Source of the DNA: Paracoccaceae bacterium | GTDB lineage: Bacteria; Pseudomonadota; Alphaproteobacteria; Rhodobacterales; Rhodobacteraceae | Reading direction: 5' to 3' | Length of the DNA: 64,000 nucleotides | Assembly (NCBI GenBank): GCA_021296235.1 | Contig: JAGWAS010000001.1 | Location: 212,904-276,903, forward strand | Shown: piece after piece, positions 54,859 to 64,000 of the stretch | How the letters are laid out: the number at the start of each line of letters is the position of its first letter | How positions within the stretch are numbered: position 1 is the stretch's first letter | Notes under the pieces: model-generated | What the model was told of the DNA's origin: nothing | The model's database searches: none | Seen by the model: only the letters and a program-made list of their open reading frames with translations | Program-made: the position numbers and the translations under genes

Positions 54859-55795
54859 TGTCAAGCAAGGCGCGCGCCGCACCTTCATCCGTTACCAGCA
54901 CATTTGCCGACAATCTTGTGATGGCCGCACGAATCACATTAACCCGGCACCACCCCCCGGACGCCAATACACGCCGCCCGGCCCTAGCAACCGTGTCAAG
55001 AGGAACTGCCATGACACGACCGTGGATTTGATGATTCACGGTTTCGCCACAGAGGTCTATGAACTGGCAAAGCACATCGCCGACAGCTCCGGCTGCGGTC
55101 AACTCCGCTTGATCCGAATCCGGCACCCATCGACGGGACAATGATGTTGAATTCGCACCGAATTCGCCGCAACTGACGACCGCCAAGTTCATCATCTCAG
55201 CCAAACCAAACACATGGTCCAATGCACATTTTTCGAGCAGAATTTGCCGGGTCCCCTCGCAGTCGACAACCAATGGTGCCGGCATGGTCAGGCAGGTTGC
55301 GCCCAGTTGATTGGCGATTGCCCAGCCAACATCCACCGGATTGAAATCCCGCAATCGAACCGGGGACCCAAGCAGTGAAATGACAGTTGCGTCCTCAATC
55401 CTGGGCGGCCTGAACGTAGCCAGTGCAGCGTGGAGTGACCGCCCCCAGCCAATGCCCACGACATCGCTTGGCCGGATCGCCGAGGACAGCCACTGACCCA
55501 AGGCGGCACCGACATCTGCGGCGATGAGTTCTGCATTTTCACCCACCGATGGCACAACAATTGCGGTTTCAAGTTCAAACCGCTCTTCCAGCAACAGGGA
55601 AAGCTCCGTCAGATCACCGGCGCCGGGCGTTACCCATATCTTGACCTGACCGTTGGAGCGCGCTTCATCCAGAAGGCGGATTACAGTCGAACGGCTTACG
55701 CCGAGGGAATTTGCAACCTCCTGCTGTGTCAAACCGCGATTGTAGTAGAGCCAGGCAGCGCGCAGGCTGGCGGACCCATTGCGGCGTTCACTCAT
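54851..55795 (-). CDS. SorC/DeoR-type sugar-responsive regulator
   Basis: A 314-residue SorC-family regulator. HTH at the start: YYNRGLTQQEVANSLGVSRS then TVIRLLDEARSNGQVKIWV; the rest is the sugar-phosphate-binding domain (VVGIGWGRSLHAALATFRPP, VISLLGSPVRL, LCGETVNHQIHGR). Ligands are phosphorylated sugars or polyols. Overlaps the kinase gene by four bases, so the product of that kinase is a likely inducer. Confidence 0.9.
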   Translation of the reverse strand: MSERRNGSASLRAAWLYYNRGLTQQEVANSLGVSRSTVIRLLDEARSNGQVKIWVTPGAGDLTELSLLLEERFELETAIVVPSVGENAELIAADVGAALGQWLSSAIRPSDVVGIGWGRSLHAALATFRPPRIEDATVISLLGSPVRLRDFNPVDVGWAIANQLGATCLTMPAPLVVDCEGTRQILLEKCALDHVFGLAEMMNLAVVSCGEFGANSTSLSRRWVPDSDQAELTAAGAVGDVLCQFIDLCGETVNHQIHGRVMAVPLDTVARAGRRVLASGGWCRVNVIRAAITRLSANVLVTDEGAARALLDIN

Positions 55796-56730
55796 GATCT
55801 TTCCGCGAGAAATGCCCGCGCTTCGTCCAACGTCGGCGGATTGCAGCCCGAGCGCATGCAGTTGACTGCGGCCGAGGCGATTGCCAACTCCAGAATCTCG
55901 CGCAGGGCATTGGCATCAAGAGCCGCTATTTCTGTTCCTGAGGAAAGATTTCGCGACGCAGCCTGCGCCAATATTGTGCCCGTTACCGTGTCGCCCGCGC
56001 CAACTGCGTCAACGATTTCTATCCGGTGGCCGCCGACCCGGGTTTCGGCGACGGCCGACCTTGCGAACGCACCTTCGGGGCCCGTTGTTACGACAACAAG
56101 CGGCACCCCGTTGCCGATCAACTTGCCTGCAAATTCCTCAGCCGACGCGCCGGGTGCCAGCAGTGCAAGATCCTCATCGCTCAGTTTCACAATGTCGGCG
56201 GCATCAATCAACCTGAACAGCCGGTTGCGCCAATCTTCGACATCTGGAGTCATGACCGGTCTCGCATTGGGGTCAACCGAAAGTATCACCCGGTCGGCGT
56301 TTCTCAGTGCGAAGTTGGCAATGTTGTCCGCGCCCGGTTGGTCGACCAGCGAAATGGATCCAACGTGGAGAATGTCGTTCGTGCCAATCTCTGCATCCGG
56401 ATTTGTCATCTGTGTCGCCGTCGCAGTATTGAAGAAGGCGTAACGGGGCTCCCCGGATTCAAGCTCCACAAAGGCAAGCGTTGTCGGGTTGGAAAGCCGC
56501 GGCGTCGATGCAGTGTCGATGCCTTCACGGAGGAGTTCCCCGGCAAGCTTGTCTCCGAACAGGTCTGTCGATAGCGCACCAAGAAAACCGACCTCCGCCC
56601 CCTGCCGCGCCGCAGCCTTCGCAGCGTTGTAGGGTGAACCGCCATTGCGCGGCACAAATGCGGTCTCACCGTTGGCAATCAGCGGCACAAAATCAATCAG
56701 CGCCTCTCCCAGAACCCATACTTTTTTCAT
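55792..56730 (-). CDS. PfkB-family carbohydrate kinase (fructokinase-like)
   Basis: A 312-residue ribokinase-type sugar kinase. VLGEALIDFVP and GGSPYNAAKAAARQGAEV are at the N-terminus, and the anion-hole and catalytic aspartate in DAVGAGDTVTGTILA near residue 245. The start MKKVWVLGEALID resembles fructokinases, but ketose or polyol substrates cannot be distinguished. It lies between the ABC ATPase (165 bases upstream on the minus strand) and the SorC regulator, suggesting uptake then phosphorylation. Confidence 0.87.
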   Translation of the reverse strand: MKKVWVLGEALIDFVPLIANGETAFVPRNGGSPYNAAKAAARQGAEVGFLGALSTDLFGDKLAGELLREGIDTASTPRLSNPTTLAFVELESGEPRYAFFNTATATQMTNPDAEIGTNDILHVGSISLVDQPGADNIANFALRNADRVILSVDPNARPVMTPDVEDWRNRLFRLIDAADIVKLSDEDLALLAPGASAEEFAGKLIGNGVPLVVVTTGPEGAFARSAVAETRVGGHRIEIVDAVGAGDTVTGTILAQAASRNLSSGTEIAALDANALREILELAIASAAVNCMRSGCNPPTLDEARAFLAERS

Positions 56731-56895
56731 GCGCACCTCATATTCCCGTCAATGTCGATTGTGCAGCCGCCACGGGTCAAGCGGTGAACAAATGCACCAA
56801 TTCAATTTTGTCATCCTCAACGTGGGTGTATCGCCTTTGACCGTGCAGCAATCGGCCAAAGCGCGACCGTTACGGCGGGGAACAGCGTTCATCGC

Positions 56896-57669
56896 TCAGA
56901 TGTAGCTGGCATTCTCATGAACTCCCTGATCCAATCCGGTTATCAAGGACACAACTGCATTGCCGTCTGTTTCCTGCGCGTCAAGCGAACCAACTATCCG
57001 ACCTTGGCGAAACACCAGTATCCTGTCGACGAGCTTGAAGACCTGACGCAGATTGTGGCTAACGAGAATGACGGGAATTCCCTTGTCCTTCAAGCCGCGT
57101 ATGATTGTTTCCACACGGGTTGTCTCCTGAACCCCCAAGGCCGCCGTGGGTTCGTCCATGATGATGAGTTTTGAGCCCCAGCCTGCTGCCCGGCTGATCG
57201 CAACGCATTGCCGCTGCCCCCCGGACATTCCCATGAGCAGTTGCGACAGATCGGGAATCTTTATTCCGGTTTGGGCCAGCAGCCGCTCGGATTCGCTTCG
57301 CATCTTGCGCTTGTTTAGCCAAGACAGCGGACCCAGCCTGAAATGATACTCCTCGCGCCCAAGGAATATGTTGGCCGGAACATCCAAGTGATCGGCCAAG
57401 GCAAGGTTCTGGTAGACTGTCTCAATGCCGGCCTCGCGCGCTTCGAGCGGCGAATGGAAGTCCACAAGCTCTCCGCCAAACAACATCTGACCCGCCGTTG
57501 GACGCTCAACGCCGGTGATGTTGCGCACGAAAGTGGATTTTCCGGCGCCGTTGTCACCGACAATTGCTATGTGCTCGCCTTCGTGCAGGATGACATCGGC
57601 ATCGTTGAGCGCCTGGACACCGCCATAGTGTTTCGTCAAGCCGCGTGTTTCCAATACGATGCTGCTCAC
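56896..57669 (-). CDS. Sugar ABC transporter ATP-binding protein
   Basis: A 257-residue single-domain ATPase. Walker A IVGDNGAGKSTF, signature LLMGMSGGQRQCVAISRA, Walker B KLIIMDEPTAALGV and the H-loop VILVSHNL. It starts at a GTG (57669) with GGGGAGGAAAG directly upstream, rather than at the upstream ATG of the longer frame. Unlike RbsA-type proteins it has only one ATPase domain, as in FrcA-type fructose transporters, and likely works as a homodimer. It is divergent from the binding-protein gene; the 145-base gap should hold both promoters. Confidence 0.92.
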   Translation of the reverse strand: MSSIVLETRGLTKHYGGVQALNDADVILHEGEHIAIVGDNGAGKSTFVRNITGVERPTAGQMLFGGELVDFHSPLEAREAGIETVYQNLALADHLDVPANIFLGREEYHFRLGPLSWLNKRKMRSESERLLAQTGIKIPDLSQLLMGMSGGQRQCVAISRAAGWGSKLIIMDEPTAALGVQETTRVETIIRGLKDKGIPVILVSHNLRQVFKLVDRILVFRQGRIVGSLDAQETDGNAVVSLITGLDQGVHENASYI

Positions 57670-57814
57670 AACTTTCCTCCCCGAGCACATTCTGCCCGCA
57701 TGAGACTGCGAAGCGTCCGTTCCCATCTTGACAGACAGGTCAGGCGTGGTATGCCGACATTGTGCAATTGTGAAGTCAAAATGACAAATGCTTCAATCCG
57801 AGAGAGGTAAAAAG

Positions 57815-58750
57815 ATGAACATAACCCGCTATGCAGCAGGAACGCTTGCCATGGCCCTTCTGGCCGCACCGGTCGCTGCGCAGGATCTGACTATCGGATA
57901 CATAACGAAATCAGCAACCAATGCTGGTTGGATGATGATAAATCAGGGCGCCGAGGATGCCGCGGCGGAAGAGGGGGTAAACCTTGTTGCCGTCGGCCCG
58001 TCCTTCCAGGGAGACCTGTCGAGCCAGCTTGAGGTATTCGAAAACCTCGTGACCCAGGGCGCCGCCGCGATTGGCGTGGCACCAGTTGATTCAGCTGGCA
58101 TCGCACCTGCGGTGAACGAAGCAATGGATTCTGACATTCCGGTGATCGCAATTGACACCGGCGTTGCCGGTGCCGTGGTAACAAGCTTCGTTGCAACCGA
58201 CAATTTGGCGGTTGCCAAGGTTCAGGGTGCCGTTGCAGCGACACTGATCGCAGATGGGCAAACAATCATCTACGTGACCGGAAATCAGGCACAGTCGACC
58301 GGTCAGGAGCGTCGCAACGGCTTCCTGGCTGCTTTCACGGCGGCCCGTCCCGGATCGGAAGTTCTCGAAGTTCCGACGGAATGGAACAGTCAGCAGGCTC
58401 AGGAAGGCGTGGAGGCCATACTGAACAGCCGGGATGACATTGCAATGATCGTGAACGCATGGGACGGCGGAACCATGGGTGCCAAGGCCGCCTTGGAAAA
58501 CCTCGGCTACAGCGCCGGTGACGTGAAGCTCGTTGGCTTCGACGGTGCATCCGACGCCATTGCTGCGATGGACGAGGGCTGGGTGCATGCAGACACGGCG
58601 CAAATGCTCTATCAGATGGGTTATCAGGGCATCAAAGCCGCAGCAGCAGCTGCACGCGGCGAACCCGTAAGCGCACGCATTGACACGGGCTTCTTCCTGG
58701 TTACTCCGTCGACCTCGGGCGTGTACAAAAAGATGGTTGGAATCGAGTAG
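57815..58750 (+). CDS. Periplasmic sugar-binding protein of the ABC transporter
   Basis: A 311-residue type 1 periplasmic binding protein. Signal peptide: basic start, ITRYAAGTLAMALLAAPVAA then cleavage before QDLTIGYITKSATNAGW. Family lines: PVIAIDTGVAGAVVTSFVAT, YVTGNQAQSTGQERRNGFL, VKLVGFDGASDAIAAMDEGW. Type 1 folds bind ribose, fructose, inositol and similar sugars; specificity cannot be assigned. GAGAGAGGT precedes the ATG at 57815. The permease follows. Confidence 0.92.
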   Translation: MNITRYAAGTLAMALLAAPVAAQDLTIGYITKSATNAGWMMINQGAEDAAAEEGVNLVAVGPSFQGDLSSQLEVFENLVTQGAAAIGVAPVDSAGIAPAVNEAMDSDIPVIAIDTGVAGAVVTSFVATDNLAVAKVQGAVAATLIADGQTIIYVTGNQAQSTGQERRNGFLAAFTAARPGSEVLEVPTEWNSQQAQEGVEAILNSRDDIAMIVNAWDGGTMGAKAALENLGYSAGDVKLVGFDGASDAIAAMDEGWVHADTAQMLYQMGYQGIKAAAAAARGEPVSARIDTGFFLVTPSTSGVYKKMVGIE

Positions 58751-58755
58751 TTGAT

Positions 58756-58796
58756 CTCGGTCCTCCGAGTTTGAGGGCCGGGCGACTGTCCGGCCC
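58756..58796 (+). terminator. Tandem hairpins between binding protein and permease genes
   Basis: Two stem-loops follow the binding-protein stop: CTCGG-TCCT-CCGAG (58756-58769) and GGGCCGG-8-CCGGCCC (58775-58796). No long T-run follows. Such hairpins after binding-protein genes commonly protect the upstream mRNA or partly stop transcription, keeping the binding protein in excess over the membrane part. Function is inferred. Confidence 0.5.
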
Positions 58797-58805
58797 CTCC
58801 CCGGA

Positions 58806-60365
58806 ATGGCTTTGAACACCTCCCCGCCTTCCATTCGGAACCATATTGGAGGCCTGCCGCTCAGGCTCCTGATCCGCTATTTCAGGGCTGAATGGTCAGG
58901 TGCGCTTCTTGCAATCCTCATCCTTGGAATATCAATTGAACTGGTAACGGACGGGCGTCCCTTCTTCAGCCCGTCAAATCTGTTCACCATCCTCAACAAC
59001 TCGGCGGCATTGGGAATTGTTGCCGCCGGAATGACACTCGTGATCCTGACGGCCGGAATTGACCTGTCGGTCGGCTCGGTTATGGGGATGTGTGCGGCAT
59101 TGACAGGCTACGTTGTGAGCTATGTGGGCATGCCGCCGCTCATGGCAATGGCCTTCGGCCTGGGATGCGGAGCGGCGGTCGGGATGCTCCACGGGTCCCT
59201 TGTTGCATATTTTGGCATGCCGGCATTCATAGTAACACTTGCAGGCCTCTCGGTTTGGCGGGGAACGGGCCATTTGGCAACCGAGGCCCAGGCAACGCCA
59301 AAGATGCCTGAGATATTCAACTATCTCGGCCGCCACAATCCGCTCAAGTCACTGCGCGACGCGTATAAGGCGGGTGAACTGGAAGGCATCTGGGCCAGCA
59401 TCGGAAGTATACTGGACACCTATTGGCTGACGATTTTCCGCACGTTCCAGATGTCCACAATCCTGTTGGTCGTCGTCTTTGTGATACTGGGACTGATCGT
59501 TTCCAACACGAAATATGGCCGCTACGTCTACGCTGTTGGTTCAAGCCCCAGCGGGGCACGACAGGCGGGGATTCCGACATCACGCTATATCACATTGACC
59601 TATGTGATCTGTTCGGCCTGCGCTGCATTCGGTGCACTTCTTTTCCTCGGGCGCGCTCCATATGCCAAATCCGACTACGGCGTGATGTGGGAACTTGACG
59701 CAATCGCCGCGGTTGTCATCGGCGGAACGTCGCTCTTCGGCGGGCGCGGGTCGCTATGGGGCACATTCATGGGCGTGATTCTGCTAAAGCTGATCAACAA
59801 CGGGCTGACGCTTGCCCAACTGAATACATTTTGGCAGATGGTCGTAACCGGTCTCATCATCGTTTTGGCGGTGTCGCTCGACATAGTTCGGCAAAGCCAC
59901 GATCCCGTACTGATCCGACGCTTCCTCGCGGCACTCGCCGCCGGCCTCGCCTTCATGGCATTCCTGACGCCCGGCAGCCTTTGGATTACGGCACAATTGA
60001 CGCTGCGCGAACATGTTTCAATGGTTGCAATGCGGGAGAGCGGCGCCGCACTGGCCCCGGGACAGGCGCAACGCATAATTTCGCCGGCTGAAATCGATGC
60101 CCTTTCGGCGCAGGCGGGAGCAGCCACATGGCCATCCCTGGCACTTCTGATGCTGGCGTTGATCTGCTTGGCGGCGTTCTGGAGGAACACCCCCCTGTTC
60201 CTGTCAATCGCCGCCGGTGCCACCGCATTTGCTGTTGCAGTCGTTTTGCTTGCGGGGTTGGGAGCCGTTGCACCCTTCCTGATACTTGCCCTGTGCGGAC
60301 TGGCCGGGGCACTTGCCGTCGTTCCCATTTGGACACGCGCTCAGGCATTCGCGCGGTCAACCTGA
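58806..60365 (+). CDS. Sugar ABC transporter permease with long C-terminal extension
   Basis: A BPD_transp_2 (RbsC/FrcB-like) permease. LGIVAAGMTLVILTAGIDLS, VGSVMGMCAALTGYV and the cytoplasmic coupling line AVGSSPSGARQAGIPTSRY are typical, as is IAAVVIGGTSLFGGRGSLWG. Homologues usually have about 330-360 residues; this has 519. The extra ~160 residues carry a loop (ALAPGQAQRIISPAEIDALS) plus about four more hydrophobic segments. No reading-frame error is evident, so the extension looks real. It completes the transporter with the binding protein and the divergent ATPase. Confidence 0.9.
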   Translation: MALNTSPPSIRNHIGGLPLRLLIRYFRAEWSGALLAILILGISIELVTDGRPFFSPSNLFTILNNSAALGIVAAGMTLVILTAGIDLSVGSVMGMCAALTGYVVSYVGMPPLMAMAFGLGCGAAVGMLHGSLVAYFGMPAFIVTLAGLSVWRGTGHLATEAQATPKMPEIFNYLGRHNPLKSLRDAYKAGELEGIWASIGSILDTYWLTIFRTFQMSTILLVVVFVILGLIVSNTKYGRYVYAVGSSPSGARQAGIPTSRYITLTYVICSACAAFGALLFLGRAPYAKSDYGVMWELDAIAAVVIGGTSLFGGRGSLWGTFMGVILLKLINNGLTLAQLNTFWQMVVTGLIIVLAVSLDIVRQSHDPVLIRRFLAALAAGLAFMAFLTPGSLWITAQLTLREHVSMVAMRESGAALAPGQAQRIISPAEIDALSAQAGAATWPSLALLMLALICLAAFWRNTPLFLSIAAGATAFAVAVVLLAGLGAVAPFLILALCGLAGALAVVPIWTRAQAFARST

Positions 60366-60498
60366 AGGATCAATCCCGTTGCGGTGGTGGCTCGGAATAT
60401 TTCGCGGTTCATCCTCCAGCATCGCGTGCAAATGAGTGAACCAATTCCAGGCGACCGGCAGGTGCAGTCGGGCAAGTTCATTCAGGCATCCGCCAAAT

Positions 60499-61185
60499 TC
60501 ATCGCCAGGTCATGATCTCCTGAATATCCGGCCGATCGGAAGAGCGCAGTGACACCTCCCTTGAGCGAATAAATATCGCCTGCGACTTAAACACCAAACC
60601 ATCGGAAAGCGTCTTGAGACCGTTGGCCGTCAGGGTTTCTCCGGTTGAAACGAGGTCGGCAATGGCTTCTGCCATTTCGTTGGCGACGGTCCCTTCAGTT
60701 GCGCCTTGGCTGTCGACGAGGCGGTAGTCCGTCAAGTCAATTCCCCTGAGGAATTCTCTGACCAGCGAATGGTATTTGGTCGCAATTCTGAGGCCCCAAC
60801 CATGTTCAGCACGAAATCGGGCAGCAACATCATCAAGGTCATGGACCGATTCAACATCAATCCAGAATTGCGGTACTGCGATCATCAGCCTTGTGTTGCC
60901 GAATCCCAACTCCGCCTGAATCTCCATGCGCTGGCGCCAGTCGGGTTGCTGTTCATGAACCAAATCGGCGCCGGTGATTCCGAACATCAAATTTCCCCGG
61001 CGAATCTCTTCCGGTATCTCGCCTGCGGGAAGGAACACCAACTCCGCCGACACAACACCGGCAGCCCTCACCGAGTAACGGCGATCCAAGTCCGGCTCAT
61101 TGAAGCCTAGTCCGTTGGACCGCAGCCAATCCAGCGACTTGCCGGACAACCTTCCTTTTGCCGGAACGCCAATCTTGATGTTCAT
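60499..61185 (-). CDS. hisG: ATP phosphoribosyltransferase, short form
   Basis: The catalytic subunit for the first histidine step, about 228 residues, the short form that lacks the C-terminal regulatory domain and needs HisZ. Begins MNIKIGVPAKGRLSGKSLDW; the PRPP-binding signature is LVDSQGATEGTVANEMAEAI. The ATG at 61185 overlaps the hisZ stop as ATGA; the longer frame upstream lies inside hisZ and is rejected. Separated by 45 kb from hisBHAFE in this window. Confidence 0.96.
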   Translation of the reverse strand: MNIKIGVPAKGRLSGKSLDWLRSNGLGFNEPDLDRRYSVRAAGVVSAELVFLPAGEIPEEIRRGNLMFGITGADLVHEQQPDWRQRMEIQAELGFGNTRLMIAVPQFWIDVESVHDLDDVAARFRAEHGWGLRIATKYHSLVREFLRGIDLTDYRLVDSQGATEGTVANEMAEAIADLVSTGETLTANGLKTLSDGLVFKSQAIFIRSREVSLRSSDRPDIQEIMTWR

Positions 61186-62291
61186 TCCGCCCGTCTCCCG
61201 GCTGAAATCAGAACGGCCGGCCTGACAACACCACCGATGGCAGGACATTTCCTTCCGGAACCAAGCACCTCGTTTATGAGATCGTAGCGACCACCCGATG
61301 CAATCGTCTCACCGCTGGCGTTCGAGAACCAACCGAACACGAACCCGTCATAATATTCCAGAGTCGTGCGGCCGTAACTGGCCTCGAACGGAAGGCCTGA
61401 GGGATCGCAACCGAGTTCACTCAGCGCGTCAATTCGCGCCTCCAGACATTCCGCAGCCCTGCCAAGTCCAGGCAATTGTCTTGAAAGATGCCTCAATCGG
61501 GCAGGAATTGCCGACATTGGCCCCTTGATTCTGAGAAGATCCCGAAGTCCCTCGACTTCCTTCCCGCTGAGCGGTTCCTCCATTGAGTCCAAGTCAAGTG
61601 CTCGAATTCGATCAATGACCTCCTTGGTGGTTCGAACACCGATCACAGGCCCCGCTCCGGCAACAAGGCGATGCAGATCCTTCCCGCAACCGGCATCGAC
61701 GAGCAGTTCGTGCCTGCGTTTCGAAACTTTGGCGGCATTGCTGTATTCCTCGACAAGCCTTCGAAAACGGGCAGGCCTCCAAATGTGCCTCAGAAGTGTC
61801 GACTTGCGCCGGTCGGAAACCGAAAGGCCTTCAACCGCCGCCAGCAGGATGCCGAGATCGCCCGTCGCAACCCGGGCCTCACTGGCGGCAAGAAGTTCGC
61901 GGAATACCAAGAAAATTTCGGCGTCTGCCGCAGCCCGATCCGATGCACCGAAATACTCAATGCCCGACTGAAGATACTCGTTTGCCTTGTCTGATCCAGG
62001 CTCCTGCTTCCTGAAGACCGGTCCGCTGTAGGCATAGCGCGCTGGTCCCTTCCGGTTTGACATGTGATGGTTGGCGACCGGAACGGTGAAATCAGGTCGC
62101 AGCACCATCTCGTTGCGGGCGGCATCACGGGTAATGTAGGCGCGCGAGCGGATATCCTCTCCATAGAGATCAAGCAGCTGCGCAGACGGCTGCAGAATGT
62201 CCACTTCAACCCTTTCGGCTCCCTTGGATTCAAAAAACGCCAGTATCCGTTCGGCTTCCGCGGCAACGGCAGCCCTCTGATCCGCAGACAT
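61182..62291 (-). CDS. hisZ: HisZ, regulatory subunit of ATP phosphoribosyltransferase
   Basis: A 369-residue HisRS-like protein without the anticodon-binding domain or full catalytic set. TRDAARNEMVLRPDFTVPV resembles motif 2-adjacent sequence, RYAYSGPVFRKQEPGSDKAN matches motif 2, and GETIASGGRYDLINEVLG the end. Family knowledge: it forms the hetero-octameric HisG-HisZ complex that mediates histidine feedback. It lies four bases downstream of hisS and overlaps hisG, giving hisS-hisZ-hisG in one unit. Confidence 0.94.
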   Translation of the reverse strand: MSADQRAAVAAEAERILAFFESKGAERVEVDILQPSAQLLDLYGEDIRSRAYITRDAARNEMVLRPDFTVPVANHHMSNRKGPARYAYSGPVFRKQEPGSDKANEYLQSGIEYFGASDRAAADAEIFLVFRELLAASEARVATGDLGILLAAVEGLSVSDRRKSTLLRHIWRPARFRRLVEEYSNAAKVSKRRHELLVDAGCGKDLHRLVAGAGPVIGVRTTKEVIDRIRALDLDSMEEPLSGKEVEGLRDLLRIKGPMSAIPARLRHLSRQLPGLGRAAECLEARIDALSELGCDPSGLPFEASYGRTTLEYYDGFVFGWFSNASGETIASGGRYDLINEVLGSGRKCPAIGGVVRPAVLISAGRRAE

Positions 62292-62295
62292 AAGC

Positions 62296-63774
62296 CTACT
62301 CCGTCCGGCGCAAACTGCGCACGACCTCCGTCACCAGTTCCTGCCGCGCAACCTCCCACTGCGATGGCCTGGTTTTCCACTCCTCGTGAGTTGCAGTCTC
62401 AGCCATCTCCTTGCCGAGTTCCAAATCCTTGATCTGAACAACGTCGCGATCGCGCTCTTCAGTGCCCTGAATGATTGCCAATGGAGAGTTCCGCATGTCG
62501 GCGTACTTCAGTTGCCTTCCGATGTTCCTGGCATTGCCGAGAAAGAGTTCGGAGCGGATGCCGGCGGCCCTCAATTCGGTGACCATTCGTTGATAATCGA
62601 CAATTCGGTCCCGATCCATCACGGTCACAAGGACCGGTCCGGAGCTGGCCCGTGCCTCGGTTTGCATCTCCTTAAGTGCAGCCAACAATCTGTCCACACC
62701 AACCGAAATTCCGGTTGCAGGAACCTCCTGACCGGTAAACCTCTTGACCAAGCCGTCATAACGACCTCCACCGATCACTGATCCAAACTGTTTCCTGCGG
62801 CCCTTTGCGTCGGTGAATTCGGCGGTCAGTTCGGCTTCCATGATCGGACCGGTGTAGTAACCTAATCCGCGCACTATTGATGTGTCCACGCTGCATTGTC
62901 CTGCGGAAACACCCTGGGAAGACAGGAGATCCATGATTTCGTCAAGTTCCGCCAAGCCTTTGCACCCTGCGGCGGACCCTGAAACCATGTCTCCGACATG
63001 CCTCAGCATAGCTGCACAATCCGATTTTTCCGCGGTCAGGAACGCAAGGATCAGATCAATCTGCCCGCCGGACAGACCTGCGCCCTTCGTGAAGGCACCG
63101 CTTTCGTCCTTGCGTCCTGCCCCCAGCAAATCCCTCACCCCGGCGGCACCGAGGCGATCCAACTTGTCCATGGCCCGCAATACGGTTGTGCGAACCTCTT
63201 CCAAATTACCCTCATCGCCGGGATCAAGAATTCCGGCTTTGATCAGAACCCCATCGAGCAGGTTCCTGCTGTTGAGCTTCAGGACATAATCGCTGCGGCG
63301 GATGCCAATGGCTTCAAGAATTTCGCATGAAAGGCGGCACATCTCCGCGTCTGCCGCCATCGTCGCGGCTCCGACAGTGTCCGCGTCGCACTGGTAGAAT
63401 TGACGGAATCTGCCCGGACCCGGCTTTTCGTTGCGCCAAACAGTTCCCACCGCATATCTCCGGTATGGCGAAGGAAGACTGTTCCTGAACTGGGCCGCAA
63501 CCCGGGCAAGCGGCGCTGTAAGGTCATAGCGCAACGCCATCCACTCGCCATCATCCTCCCATGCAAACACCCCCTCATTGGGCCGGTTGGTGTCCGGAAG
63601 GAACTTACCCAAGGCCACAAGGCTCTCGACCGCCGGTGTTTCCAGCGGCTCGAAGCCATAAAGCCGGTAGACGGAAGTGATCTGGTCGAGCATCTCCTGC
63701 CTGACCTGCACCTCTTCGCCAAAATAGTCCCTGAACCCCTTGACATTGATTGGGCGGGGTCTGCCGGATGCCAT
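62296..63774 (-). CDS. hisS: Histidyl-tRNA synthetase
   Basis: A class II synthetase of 492 residues. Motif 2 region [20 protein letters not shown], the histidine-specific [15 protein letters not shown], motif 3 [11 protein letters not shown], and a C-terminal anticodon-binding domain ([20 protein letters not shown]). The start at 63774 ([18 protein letters not shown]) is where homologues begin; the longer frame adds 50 unlikely residues. Followed directly by hisZ. Confidence 0.95.
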   Translation of the reverse strand: MASGRPRPINVKGFRDYFGEEVQVRQEMLDQITSVYRLYGFEPLETPAVESLVALGKFLPDTNRPNEGVFAWEDDGEWMALRYDLTAPLARVAAQFRNSLPSPYRRYAVGTVWRNEKPGPGRFRQFYQCDADTVGAATMAADAEMCRLSCEILEAIGIRRSDYVLKLNSRNLLDGVLIKAGILDPGDEGNLEEVRTTVLRAMDKLDRLGAAGVRDLLGAGRKDESGAFTKGAGLSGGQIDLILAFLTAEKSDCAAMLRHVGDMVSGSAAGCKGLAELDEIMDLLSSQGVSAGQCSVDTSIVRGLGYYTGPIMEAELTAEFTDAKGRRKQFGSVIGGGRYDGLVKRFTGQEVPATGISVGVDRLLAALKEMQTEARASSGPVLVTVMDRDRIVDYQRMVTELRAAGIRSELFLGNARNIGRQLKYADMRNSPLAIIQGTEERDRDVVQIKDLELGKEMAETATHEEWKTRPSQWEVARQELVTEVVRSLRRTE

Positions 63775-63892
63775 CTGATTCCGAACCTTTCCTGAACGAT
63801 TTCCGATGAGAGGCGCGCTTCCACTAAACGGCGGAACCCGCCGTTGCAACCTGAACCGTTCCCGACGGCGGGCAACCCGGCCTGCATCGGTG

Positions 63893-64000
63893 TCAGTACA
63901 TCTCGACCTTAACGATGCCCTCAAGGCTCGTGATTGCGTTCTTGATTTGCTCGTTCACCGGGTACAAACCCGGTATCTTGATTTCGGTGTCAACCGGCAG
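63893..64000 (-). CDS. C-terminal end of an unidentified protein
   Basis: The window edge cuts a minus-strand gene whose last 35 residues read [18 protein letters not shown] then [17 protein letters not shown] and a stop at 63895-63893. Codons are like those of neighbouring genes, so it is probably a real CDS; the frame is open to the edge. The short tail is not enough to name it. It is 118 bases upstream of hisS in the same direction. Confidence 0.5.
   Translation of the reverse strand: MPVDTEIKIPGLYPVNEQIKNAITSLEGIVKVEMY

Noticed and set aside
1..64000. CRISPR arrays, prophage structural genes, rRNA operons, toxin-antitoxin pairs
   Set aside because: Looked for on both strands and not seen.

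Overview
The window is a chromosomal segment of a moderately GC-rich alphaproteobacterium, most like the Rhodobacterales. Evidence for this is the his gene order hisB-hisH-hisA-hisF-hisE, the short HisG paired with HisZ next to hisS, rlmB beside tRNA-Tyr and a CoA-binding protein followed by an O-acetylhomoserine sulfhydrylase, the lysC-ptsP pair, and DUF1127 and DUF1178 proteins. The assignment rests on remembered gene order and family resemblance; no search was run. Several long gene-free stretches and broken genes suggest a genome with ongoing decay or rather low coding density.

Layout. 1-2.2 kb: start of the division and cell-wall cluster on the minus strand (mraZ, rsmH, ftsL, start of ftsI), with an AT-rich leader carrying GGGA repeats. 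2.8-11.4 kb: apbC, a DUF1127 gene, a UvrD/PcrA helicase, pyruvate carboxylase and a TerC-family membrane protein. 11.6-16 kb: tRNA-Gly and hisBHAFE, which make the middle steps of histidine synthesis. 16-23 kb: a PPOX-fold protein, a GNAT, tRNA-Tyr, rlmB, a CoA-binding protein, the sulfhydrylase and a large single-pass protein with secretion or pilus-assembly-like ends. 23.5-31.2 kb: prpE, upp, guaD, mgtE and methylmalonyl-CoA mutase. With pyruvate carboxylase, prpE and the mutase form much of a propionate and anaplerotic route.

31.3-37.1 kb is an accessory island with AT-richer genes: an intact MFS exporter with a coupled 53-residue ORF, an intact methyltransferase, and broken genes for a radical-SAM HemN-like enzyme and an asparagine-synthetase-like enzyme. 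These are mixed with remnants of ISKra4-like and IS5-like transposases and a tyrosine recombinase. It looks like a decayed small-molecule biosynthesis cluster. A 167-bp sequence at its right edge recurs 13.6 kb away, next to a second recombinase relic.

Between the two repeat copies is an unusual carbon module: formate-THF ligase, a free-standing 10-formyl-THF hydrolase/formyltransferase-like protein, formyl-CoA:oxalate CoA-transferase and a GntR regulator, divergent from a two-subunit ADP-forming acyl-CoA ligase with altered core motifs. No oxalyl-CoA decarboxylase is visible. This is the best candidate for an undescribed system here. Core genes (NUDIX, DUF1178, lysC, ptsP, GNAT) follow.

51.4-60.4 kb: a sugar or polyol locus with a fused TPP-dependent E1, a tiny lipoyl/biotinyl protein, an alpha/beta hydrolase (a split AcoC-like E2), a SorC regulator, a PfkB kinase and a three-part sugar ABC transporter. 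60.5-64 kb: hisG, hisZ and hisS, then the C-terminal end of an unidentified protein.
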